This document shows positions 26,880 through 33,749 of a DNA stretch of 64,000 bases, piece by piece (within the stretch, counting starts at the first letter, position 1; each line of letters starts with the position of its first letter). The position numbers and the translations under genes are program-made. Origin of the DNA: Saprospiraceae bacterium (GTDB taxonomy: Bacteria; Bacteroidota; Bacteroidia; Chitinophagales; Saprospiraceae); NCBI GenBank assembly GCA_016715985.1, contig JADJXD010000001.1, positions 2,604,001 through 2,668,000 of the forward strand, written 5' to 3'. Below the pieces are notes generated by a model that was given only the letters and a program-made list of their open reading frames with translations, did no database searches and had not been told where the DNA came from.

Positions 26880-28481
26880 TTAATATATTTCTAATAATTT
26901 TTTTAGATCTTCCAATGAATTGGCATTATCGGCACTTTTATCCCTTCGCCAAAGCTTAATTCTGGGAAATCGTAATGCTACTCCGGCTTTATGTCTTTTT
27001 GACTCATTGATACCTTCAAATGCTATCTCAAATACGAGTTCCGGCTTTACACTACTCACCGGTCCGAAATTTTCAAGTGTGTTTTTTTTAACAAATTGAG
27101 TGATCTCTGTCATTTCAATATCAGTGAGGCCCGAGTACGCTTTTGTAAAGGGAACTAACCGATCATTGTCCCAAACTGCAAAGGTGAAATCCGAGAATAA
27201 ATTTGCTCTTCTTCCGTGTCCTCTTTGTGCATAAATCATCACCGCATCTATCGTATATGGATCCAGTTTCCATTTCCACATTTCTCCTGTTTTTCGTCCG
27301 GCCAGATATGTTCCGTTCTGTTTTTTTAGCATCAATCCTTCCGCTCCTGTATTTCTGGCAGTTGCCCTCTTTTGTTTTAATTGTTCTAACGAATCAAAAT
27401 GGACCAATGGAGAAAGTTGAAAGTGATTATTGTCATTCCATTTATGGGCGATGGTCTCTAATATTTTTCTTCTTTCCTCAAAAGCTAAATGTCGGATGTC
27501 CTGATTTTCGTATTCGAGAATATCAAATGCTATAAAACAAGCCGGAGCTGATTTCAATATTGCTGAAGATATTGTTTTACGACCTAATCGAGTCTGGAGT
27601 ACATTAAAATCCAAAGGTTTATCATCTTTAAATGCAACTAATTCTCCATCCAGAACGATATTATCCGGTACAGTTTCCGATTTTAAAAATTCAGGAAATT
27701 TGTTAGTAATCAATTCTTCACCCCTTGACCACATAAATATATGTCCCTTTCTTTTGATAAACTGACACCTAATTCCATCCCATTTCCATTCTGCAGCCCA
27801 TGTCTCCGGATTTAATTGAGATTCGTTATTTTCAGTATCCATTTCACTCAACGGGTAAGCAAGATAAAAAGGATATGGTCTGGAAAGAAGGGACACTTCA
27901 CTTTCTTCAAAAATCAGTTTTTGGAAAGTAGTCACGTCCGGACTCCAATTACCCATCAACTTATGTGTAATCAGATTTTCTTCCAGTCGGGTATAAACAG
28001 ATAATGCTTTAACCAACAGTTTGTCAGAAACACCTATTCGGAATCCCCCGGTAATGAGTTTATTAAAAATCAATCTTTCGCCACTGTCCAGTTGATTCCA
28101 GGCATTGGTGATGGACTCAAATTTTTGTTGTTCGTCACAATTCTTCAGATCAGAAATATAATTCACCCAATAAGTAAGAGTGAATTGACTGGTCTTCGTA
28201 GAACCGGGATATAAAAGTGCGATTGTTTCCGCCAGATCACCGATGATGTGATAATTTTCTTCAAATAGCCATAAAGGAATGCCGGCTTCCTTTGCACACC
28301 AGGTCCTTAATAATGTCGTATTTACAGTTCGGGAAGGTCTCCTGTGTGTAAATAAAGCGATTGCCCATAATCTGTCTTCATCAGACAAAGCGTTCTTAAA
28401 ATACTGTGCTAAAAGATTCACTTTCTGCAAAGTACTCGTCGTCCGGTCCAGATCGGTAAATAATTGTGCAAATAATTTCAT
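26880..28481 (-). CDS. ATP-dependent DNA ligase (bacterial, nuclease-associated type)
   Basis: A 533-residue ATP-dependent ligase. Residues 1-200 are the alpha-helical DNA-binding domain. The nucleotidyltransferase domain contains motif I E-W-K-W-D-G with adenylated Lys233, motif III-like ACFIAFDILEYEN, motif IV EGLMLKK and motif V-like MWKWKLDP. The C-terminal OB domain ends with PELVFEIAFEGIN and ALRFPRI. This matches the family found beside a ligase-associated exonuclease, DEXH helicase and phosphoesterase. Here only the exonuclease gene is adjacent, 21 nt upstream on the same strand. Probable role: sealing breaks in a DNA repair pathway, separate from the replicative NAD+-dependent LigA. 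Confidence 0.92.
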   Translation of the reverse strand: MKLFAQLFTDLDRTTSTLQKVNLLAQYFKNALSDEDRLWAIALFTHRRPSRTVNTTLLRTWCAKEAGIPLWLFEENYHIIGDLAETIALLYPGSTKTSQFTLTYWVNYISDLKNCDEQQKFESITNAWNQLDSGERLIFNKLITGGFRIGVSDKLLVKALSVYTRLEENLITHKLMGNWSPDVTTFQKLIFEESEVSLLSRPYPFYLAYPLSEMDTENNESQLNPETWAAEWKWDGIRCQFIKRKGHIFMWSRGEELITNKFPEFLKSETVPDNIVLDGELVAFKDDKPLDFNVLQTRLGRKTISSAILKSAPACFIAFDILEYENQDIRHLAFEERRKILETIAHKWNDNNHFQLSPLVHFDSLEQLKQKRATARNTGAEGLMLKKQNGTYLAGRKTGEMWKWKLDPYTIDAVMIYAQRGHGRRANLFSDFTFAVWDNDRLVPFTKAYSGLTDIEMTEITQFVKKNTLENFGPVSSVKPELVFEIAFEGINESKRHKAGVALRFPRIKLWRRDKSADNANSLEDLKKLLEIY

Positions 28482-28502
28482 TTAGCCATTTTAATCAAAC
28501 AC

Positions 28503-29501
28503 TTATACATCTTCTTCTTCATTTTCTCCGTACATCGTGCTTACCGGCCTTGCATTGTAGCCGCCTTCATTTAACCACTTACTGAAAATTTCAGTGTAGC
28601 CATGGGTAACATAAATATTTTCAGCCCCACTCAAACGGATAGCTTCATTCAATCCATCCCAATCCGCATGATCGGATAATACAAAACCTCTTTCCACTGA
28701 CCTCCTTCTTCGGATACCTCTGATAGCCATCCATCCGGATACAACTGCCTCTTCACAATCACCAAACTTTTTTGACCAGGACGAACTTAATGATGCCGGA
28801 GGGGCTATAATCAGTGCGCCTTTTAGCATATCTTTTTTTGAAGTCAGGTCGGCCTTTTTAGTTTCAGGAAGGTCAATACCTTGCTTTATGAGAATTTCAT
28901 TAATATTACCTACTGCACCATGTGTCAGAATTTTATCGGAATATTCTCTCAACCCATGAATCAATCTTTGAGCTTTACCCAAAGAATATGCACCAATAAT
29001 ACTGACTTTGTCTTTTTTTTGATTTTTTATCCACCATTCGTGAATTTCCTGATAGACTTCACTTTGTGGTTTCCATCGGAAGGAAGGAAGGCCAAAGGTA
29101 GATTCGGTCACAAAACTATGGCATTTAACAGGTTCGAAGGCTTCTGAAATACCATCATCTTCTGTTTTATAATCTCCGCTGACTACCCACACTTCTCCTT
29201 TGTATTCCACCCTTATCTGGGCAGATCCGATGACATGGCCAGCAGGATGGAAAGATACTTTAACTCCATTAATTATAAGTGTTTCTGCATATTCCAATCC
29301 TGATATATTTATAAACGAACCCAATCTGTATTTCATCACCGGCACAGAGCTTCGAACTGCAATGTACTGCTCGTGTCCATTTCTCGCATGATCTGAGTGA
29401 GCATGTGTAATCAATGCCTTTTTTACTGGTTTCCACGGATCAATGAAAAAGTCCCCGACACTACAATAAATTCCTTTCTCCTTAAAAGACAATAATTCCA
29501 T
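28503..29501 (-). CDS. Ligase-associated DNA exonuclease (metallo-beta-lactamase fold)
   Basis: A 332-residue MBL-fold nuclease. The metal-binding motif HAHSDH is at residues 33-38, followed by AGHVIGSAQ and VSGDYKTEDDG, as in the SNM1/CPSF-like group. The protein ends with LSDHADWDGLNEA and VTHGYTE, typical of the ligase-associated exonuclease family (a member of the ligase/helicase/phosphoesterase/nuclease set). It is directly upstream of the ATP-dependent ligase with 21 nt between them, so they form a two-gene operon. Likely processes DNA ends for the ligase. The helicase and phosphoesterase partners are not nearby. Confidence 0.9.
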   Translation of the reverse strand: MELLSFKEKGIYCSVGDFFIDPWKPVKKALITHAHSDHARNGHEQYIAVRSSVPVMKYRLGSFINISGLEYAETLIINGVKVSFHPAGHVIGSAQIRVEYKGEVWVVSGDYKTEDDGISEAFEPVKCHSFVTESTFGLPSFRWKPQSEVYQEIHEWWIKNQKKDKVSIIGAYSLGKAQRLIHGLREYSDKILTHGAVGNINEILIKQGIDLPETKKADLTSKKDMLKGALIIAPPASLSSSWSKKFGDCEEAVVSGWMAIRGIRRRRSVERGFVLSDHADWDGLNEAIRLSGAENIYVTHGYTEIFSKWLNEGGYNARPVSTMYGENEEEDV

Positions 29502-29623
29502 CCTAATAATTTATCCTATTGTTTTTGTTTCCTGAATCAACATAATAATGTTTCCTGATTGTCATAAAATAAATTTTAGTGATTTCTAATGTATAAAAAT
29601 GAATGAATTAAGATACAAACTTA

Positions 29624-29631
29624 TATTTTTG
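29624..29631 (+). promoter_or_regulatory. -7 promoter box for the glycosidase-panC pair
   Basis: TATTTTTG fits TAnnTTTG, 27 nt before the glycosidase ATG. There is no TTG at the expected upstream distance, so it is only a candidate. Confidence 0.3.
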
Positions 29632-29657
29632 TCTTTCGTTTTATTTAATCAACAATT

Positions 29658-30737
29658 TTGTTTTATAAAGTTTTATTTTTTTTAATCGGGACAACATTCT
29701 TCAATGTTGAAACACTTTTATTTGAAGGTAAATCAGAACCCGATCCTGACTCAAAGAATTTGTTTCATTCAGAAAATGATTTTTATCCTGTCAAAGGTAT
29801 CACAGTGGTTGCGGCTCCTCGGCCGATAGGAAAGGATGCATTCAGAAGGCTTAAAAATATTCAGACAGAATGGGTTGCTTTTGTCCCTTACGGATTCACC
29901 AGACTCAATCAGCCGCAGGTTCGTTATAATATGGATCGGCAATGGTGGGGTGAAAAAATGGACGGTCTTGAAAGTTGTATTAAAGATGCAAAGTCTGTTG
30001 GTCTGAAAATAATGATCAAACCACAGGTTTTTATTCCCGGGTCGTGGGTCGGTGATATGGATTTTAAAACGGAATCAGAATGGAAGATGTGGGAAGATCA
30101 ATATCGCATTTTTATAATGGATTATATCTGTCTGGCTACGCGACACAACGTTGAGATGTTTTGTATTGGGACAGAATTCAATATTGCTATGGAAAAAAGA
30201 ACATTCTTCTGGAGACAACTTATACGAGATATACGTAAGGAATACAAAGGAAAATTAGTTTATTCAGCCAATTGGGATAATTATGACAAAGTGAAAATAT
30301 GGGATGAATTGGATTATATCGGTCTCAGTAGTTATTTCCCTTTGACAGATGTTAAAACGCCGGAGGTCAAAGATTTAAAAAACCATTGGAAGCCGGTGGT
30401 TAAAAGACTAAGACAGTTTTCTGATAAAAATAAAAAGAAGATTTTATTTACAGAATACGGTTATATGTCTGTTGATGGTTGTGCAAATAAGGCTTGGGAG
30501 ATAGAAAAAAATAAGAACGCACTTCAGGTCAATCAAAGAGCGCAGGCAAATGCATATGATGCTATGTGGGAAACATTTTCTAAAGAGTCCTGTTGGGCAG
30601 GTGGATTTCTGTGGAAATGGTTTCCGGATGGTATGGGTCACGAAGGCTACCCTGAAAAAGACTACACCCCTCAGGATAAAGAAGCTGAGAAAATAATCAA
30701 CAAATGGTTTAGTCAAAAACAATTTAATAAAATATGA
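29658..30737 (+). CDS. Exported glycoside hydrolase, GH113-like
   Basis: A 359-residue TIM-barrel glycosidase with a hydrophobic N-terminal export signal (about residues 1-17). Visible signatures are VAFVPYGFTRLNQP, IMIKPQVFIPG (beta-strand with a substrate-facing pattern), FCIGTEFN with probable acid/base Glu173, and LFTEYGYMS with probable nucleophile Glu266. This pattern fits GH113 (beta-mannanase-type) proteins and related Bacteroidota family members. Specificity is not provable here. Its TGA stop overlaps the ATG of panC (ATGA, 30734-30737), so the two are cotranscribed and translationally coupled although their functions have no obvious link. Confidence 0.78.
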   Translation: MFYKVLFFLIGTTFFNVETLLFEGKSEPDPDSKNLFHSENDFYPVKGITVVAAPRPIGKDAFRRLKNIQTEWVAFVPYGFTRLNQPQVRYNMDRQWWGEKMDGLESCIKDAKSVGLKIMIKPQVFIPGSWVGDMDFKTESEWKMWEDQYRIFIMDYICLATRHNVEMFCIGTEFNIAMEKRTFFWRQLIRDIRKEYKGKLVYSANWDNYDKVKIWDELDYIGLSSYFPLTDVKTPEVKDLKNHWKPVVKRLRQFSDKNKKKILFTEYGYMSVDGCANKAWEIEKNKNALQVNQRAQANAYDAMWETFSKESCWAGGFLWKWFPDGMGHEGYPEKDYTPQDKEAEKIINKWFSQKQFNKI

Positions 30738-31579
30738 TCCTTGTAGCCAATACTCTTAGCCAGCTGAATAAAATGCTGGAACAGTTTAAATCACGAAAAA
30801 GGTCAATAGGCTTTGTTCCTACCATGGGTGCTTTGCATGAAGGGCATCTGCGTTTGGTCAGAAAGTGTAAAAAAGAAAATGATATCTGTATTGTATCCAT
30901 CTTTGTAAACCCAACACAGTTTAACGATCCGAAAGATCTGGAAAAATATCCCAGAGACCTGAATGCGGATATCGCAAAACTCATATCAGCAGGAGCTGAC
31001 TTGTTGTTTGCCCCGGAAGCAAATGAGATATATCCTAATGGCACGGAAAACGGCCAAAAAATAAATCTGGGCGGCTTGGATAAACAGATGGAGGGCTTAT
31101 TCCGACCGGGACATTTTGAAGGTGTTGCGCAGGTTGTGAAACGATTGCTGGATATTGTGCAGCCCCATAAGTTATATATGGGTCTTAAAGATTTTCAGCA
31201 GGCAGCGATTATTGGGCATGTCATCCGGACGTTAAAAATAAATACGGAATTGATTTTGTGCAGTACAGTGCGGGAAAAAAACGGATTGGCTATGAGTTCC
31301 AGAAATGAAAGACTCAATCCTGAATTAAGAGAAAAAGCAGGACTAATTTACCAGACACTTAAAAATATCAAACGATATAAAGCACGTAAAAATCCAAATG
31401 AACTTCTTGAATATGGATTACAAAAATTAAATGTTGACCCTTTTAAGGTGGAGTATTTAGTGATTGCGGATGGTCATACATTAAATCCTATTGATTACTT
31501 TATTTCGTCCGATTACCCTGTTTGTCTGGTTGCAGTACAGGTAGGGGATGTTCGTTTGATAGATAATATTATATTGTAG
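30734..31579 (+). CDS. panC: Pantothenate synthetase (pantoate--beta-alanine ligase)
   Basis: PanC joins pantoate and beta-alanine with ATP to make pantothenate, the precursor of coenzyme A. The 281-residue protein has all the usual motifs: PTMGALHEGHL (HxGH, ATP binding, residues about 29-39), SIFVNPTQFNDPKDLEKYPRD, PGHFEGVAQVVKRL, MGLKDFQQ, and SSRNERL. Length is normal. The ATG overlaps the stop of the upstream glycosidase by four bases. It is followed by a 1.5-kb non-coding repeat island. Confidence 0.97.
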   Translation: MILVANTLSQLNKMLEQFKSRKRSIGFVPTMGALHEGHLRLVRKCKKENDICIVSIFVNPTQFNDPKDLEKYPRDLNADIAKLISAGADLLFAPEANEIYPNGTENGQKINLGGLDKQMEGLFRPGHFEGVAQVVKRLLDIVQPHKLYMGLKDFQQAAIIGHVIRTLKINTELILCSTVREKNGLAMSSRNERLNPELREKAGLIYQTLKNIKRYKARKNPNELLEYGLQKLNVDPFKVEYLVIADGHTLNPIDYFISSDYPVCLVAVQVGDVRLIDNIIL

Positions 31580-31768
31580 GGTCGGGTATGTTGAATTTGA
31601 TTTTATCTTGTGCGTTTAATTGTTTAACTGTTTATTGAAATCACACCGAATTTAAAAACATCTGATTTTATATCCCTGATAAAATCAATTCTTTCACGGC
31701 AGTATCTTTGTGCTGCAAGTGTTACCAAGCCTACGCCAAACAGGGAAGACTTTAGGCCCAACAGACCC

Positions 31769-31921
31769 GTTGTTGTTGATATACCTTCAGGCTAGGAAGC
31801 GCAGAAGGAACATCAACCAGTTGTTGTTGATATACCTTCAGGCTGGGAAGCGCAGAAGGAACATCAACCCGTTGTTGTAGATATACCTTCAGGCTAGGAA
31901 GCGCAGAAGGAACATCAACAA
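31769..31921. repeat. Three tandem 51-bp hairpin-forming repeats
   Basis: Units begin near 31769, 31820 and 31871 with exact 51-bp spacing and only a few substitutions. Each can fold on itself: GTTGAT pairs with ATCAAC at the other end, and CCTTC pairs with GAAGG inside. The whole array is also bracketed by GTTGTTGTTGAT (start) and ATCAACAACAAC (about 31914-31925). A shortened form, ATATACCTT joined directly to GGAACATCAAC and so lacking the loop, is present at about 32650-32672. Confidence 0.85.
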
Positions 31922-31950
31922 CAACTGCCGTGAACTCCCAAAAAAAGAGC
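31892..31950. repeat. 59-bp dispersed repeat, copy 1
   Basis: Matches 32229-32287 at 58 of 59 positions in the same orientation, including the terminal ACTCCC-A7-GAGC segment. It overlaps the last unit of the 51-bp array. Confidence 0.85.
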
Positions 31951-32070
31951 CACAACAACCCGACAGGCGGGGTTTATATTTGTAAAATGGACACTTTATA
32001 CACCCAGAATACACCCTAAACACAATAATCAAAGAACCCAATATTCTCCCATTCCCTGCAAGGGAAGGGG

Positions 32071-32100
32071 TTGGGGCCTGCCTGCCTACGGAGTCAGGAA
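32071..32100. repeat. CCTGCCTACG-type palindromic repeat, copy 1
   Basis: GCCTGCCTGCCTACGGAGTC is closely matched at 32841-32874 (GCCTGTCTGCCTACGTAGTC, then AGGCAGGC). A related GC-rich palindrome is at 44208-44232. Such imperfect GCCTGCC hairpins stand out from the AT-rich background. Confidence 0.6.
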
Positions 32101-32191
32101 GGGTTGGGTGAAAAACTTGCAATGATCTTGCCAAAGCATCACTCATAAGCCTAAGTTGAATGTGGAAGTCTTAAGATGCAACTACGTTATA

Positions 32192-32226
32192 ATTCGTCGT
32201 TCTGCATTCGTCAATCGTCATTTCCT
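32192..32226. repeat. Dispersed repeat, copy 2 (reverse complement of 17241-17275)
   Basis: 34 of 35 bases match the copy at 17241 in reverse orientation. It is immediately followed by the second 59-bp repeat copy (from 32229), so families are mosaicked together. Confidence 0.75.
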
Positions 32227-32228
32227 AC

Positions 32229-32287
32229 GGCTGGGAAGCGCAGAAGGAACATCAACAACAACTGCCGTGAACTCCCAAAAAAAGAGC
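32229..32287. repeat. 59-bp dispersed repeat, copy 2
   Basis: One mismatch relative to 31892-31950. The upstream partner here is the 17241-family repeat instead of the 51-bp array, showing that the shared segment is an independently moving or recombining unit. Confidence 0.85.
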
Positions 32288-32381
32288 TGGAAACAACCGA
32301 TCGTCGCAGTTTGCAACTGCGATGTGTCCATATTGACACAAGGTGCAGGCTGCATGTAGCCTGATAAAATAGAAAAGAAAA

Positions 32382-32408
32382 GTCCCGTAGGGACGATATC
32401 TTTGTAGA
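32382..32408. repeat. Short hairpin element, type 1 (GTCCC-loop-GGGAC)
   Basis: Stem GTCCC/GGGAC with a 3-nt loop, flanked by GATATCTTTGTAG. Its reverse complement reads CTACAAAGATATCG then the hairpin, and aligns with the element at 32501-32526. Confidence 0.55.
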
Positions 32409-32461
32409 AAAATATATTTGAGGCAATAATAGCGCCTTGGGTGCGGAACCATAGTTTTGTT

Positions 32462-32479
32462 TCGCTCCGCTGGAGCTGA
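32462..32479. repeat. Short hairpin element, GCTCC-loop-GGAGC
   Basis: TCGCTCCGCTGGAGCTGA is repeated exactly at 32512-32529. Stem GCTCC/GGAGC, loop GCT. Confidence 0.55.
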
Positions 32480-32500
32480 AAACATTTGGTCATATGGTTG

Positions 32501-32529
32501 CTACAAAGATGTCGCTCCGCTGGAGCTGA
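32501..32529. repeat. Short hairpin element, type 2
   Basis: CTACAAAGATGTCG followed by the hairpin GCTCC-GCT-GGAGC. The 14-nt flank matches the type-1 element (on the other strand) at 13 of 14 positions while the stem sequence differs but still pairs. Confidence 0.55.
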
Positions 32530-32681
32530 GTAAAAAAGTATCTGCCTTTTGGCTATATTTATTCCTATTGGAATGCATCGCAGGGCATGATGCGAACATC
32601 AACAATAGCAGAAAATATTAAAATTTGCTTGTTGGATTAAAAATGAAACTTGATATACCTTGGAACATCAACACAAACTGT

Positions 32682-32716
32682 GTTCTGCATTCGTCATTCG
32701 TCATTCGTCATTTCCT
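32682..32716. repeat. Dispersed repeat, copy 3
   Basis: Same family as 17241 and 32192, with one extra tandem copy of the short unit (ATTCGTC three times in a row here). Confidence 0.65.
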
Positions 32717-32840
32717 GTAGCTAGGCTGCACTTTAACTGATTCAAACTTTATTGTTGGGATATAAAGTAAAAAACTCTCCACCCTAATAGTATGTAAATG
32801 TCAGCCTTGGAGCAGCGGGTTTACCTGACTTAAAGAGCTT

Positions 32841-32874
32841 GCGGGCCTGTCTGCCTACGTAGTCAGGCAGGCTC
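32841..32874. repeat. CCTGCCTACG-type palindromic repeat, copy 2
   Basis: GCCTGTCTG and TCAGGCAGGC form imperfect inverted arms around CCTACGTAG, itself palindromic at CTACGTAG. It matches the copy at 32071-32100. Confidence 0.6.
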
Positions 32875-33021
32875 AATCAATTAAAGGACGACCTACCCGC
32901 TTAAAATTATTTTAAGCAAATTTCGTAAATTATTTTCAAAAACAGGGTTACTTTCCGGATGATAAAATCATTTAGGGATGATAAAGCATCTTTTTTATCC
33001 GCATTTTTATTTGATATCGGT

Positions 33022-33073
33022 TAAAATTGGCTGAAAACAGCCAATGTTTAAAAATAGAATACAAATAGATTTG
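33022..33073 (+). promoter_or_regulatory. Palindromic operator and -7 box upstream of the LuxR-type regulator
   Basis: ATTGGCTG (33026-33033), AAAA, CAGCCAAT (33038-33045) is a perfect 8+8 inverted repeat. It is followed 21 nt later by TAGATTTG (33066-33073), an exact TAnnTTTG box. The palindrome centre would sit near -41, where a LuxR-type activator often binds. The 20 bases 33022-33041 recur identically at 33645-33664 upstream of the next operon, also with a 21-nt step to a -7-like box. Confidence 0.6.
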
Positions 33074-33127
33074 TGGCATATCAGGATGCTTCAAATTATT
33101 GTACCAATATTAATGTAACACCCTCAA

Positions 33128-33517
33128 ATGAAAAAGGAAATACCACTTGCAATCAAATCTGAGATAGAGGATTTATACAGCATCATCCAGATACTTAAAA
33201 ATTCCGGTGAAGAATCACAATCAAATGGGATCAATAAAGAAGAATTTGATCCGGAAAAGTTATATCTGAAGCTTAAAAGCCTTTATGTACAATATACACA
33301 ACACCGAAACAGTCACCTGATTAACCAGTTGTCCCAACGGGAAAAAGAAATCATCTTTCATCTTTGTGAAGGAAATATGATAGAAGAAATAGCAATATTA
33401 CTCAATATATCCAAGCACACTGTAGAAAGCCATATACCGAGAATAACAACAAAATTACAAGTACGCAATTCAAAAGAGTTGATTGCCTTTGCATTCAGGA
33501 CAGGGTTAATGGTTTGA
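33128..33517 (+). CDS. Small LuxR-family HTH transcriptional regulator
   Basis: A 129-residue protein. The last 62 residues or so are a complete LuxR/GerE-type helix-turn-helix: LSQREKEIIFHLCEGNMIEEIAILLNIS, then KHTVESHIPRITTKLQVRNSKELIAFAF. The N-terminal half is charged and helical with no receiver domain (no phospho-acceptor Asp pattern), so activity is probably controlled by amount, partner or ligand instead of a kinase. The gene is preceded by a palindrome that also precedes the secreted-protein operon 232 bp downstream, suggesting that it regulates both itself and those genes. The target is an inference from position and motif. Confidence 0.85.
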   Translation: MKKEIPLAIKSEIEDLYSIIQILKNSGEESQSNGINKEEFDPEKLYLKLKSLYVQYTQHRNSHLINQLSQREKEIIFHLCEGNMIEEIAILLNISKHTVESHIPRITTKLQVRNSKELIAFAFRTGLMV

Positions 33518-33644
33518 ATTTTTTTATTTACTGGAAGGGTTACCTTTTACAAATAACTGCATTAAAGAAAGTAGCCATTTAGAAAAATCTGCCATTGAGA
33601 ACTGAAACAATAGTATGATTTTACAGTAAATAATAAAAAAAGAA

Positions 33645-33696
33645 TAAAATTGGCTGAAAACAGCTAACACCAAAAAGTAAATTATATTAATATTTG
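33645..33696 (+). promoter_or_regulatory. Second copy of the operator, upstream of the secreted-protein operon
   Basis: The 20 bases 33645-33664 are identical to 33022-33041. The palindrome is less perfect here (ATTGGCTG against CAGCTAAC, 6 of 8 pairs). AATATTTG at 33689-33696 matches five of six fixed positions of the -7 box and starts 21 nt after the palindrome, as in the other copy. Distance to the ATG is 82 bp here and 83 bp there. Confidence 0.6.
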
Positions 33697-33749
33697 CATT
33701 CCGATATCTAAAGTACTAAAAATTTAATAATTCAAAATCAAACCCTATC

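Larger units (their letters stand above)
31580..33127. other. Gene-free repeat island
   Basis: These 1548 bp contain no convincing gene on either strand. Short open frames here come from the repeats, are not preceded by start signals and resemble no known protein. The tract holds at least five repeat families: a 51-bp triple array (31769-31921), a 59-bp duplicate (31892-31950 and 32229-32287), two copies of the family also present at 17241, two CCTGCCTACG-type palindromes (32071-32100 and 32841-32874), and small hairpins with conserved flanks (32382-32408, 32462-32479, 32501-32529). The last 130 bp form the promoter region of the LuxR-type regulator. Confidence 0.85.

Noticed and set aside
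31769..31921. CRISPR-like array (three evenly spaced repeats)
   Set aside because: The 51-bp units are directly adjacent without unique spacers, and there are no cas genes in the window.
31752..32493. Short overlapping open frames (VDVPSALPSL-type repeats) in the repeat island
   Set aside because: They are translations of the 51-bp and 59-bp DNA repeats in several frames and have no homology or start signals that I can see.
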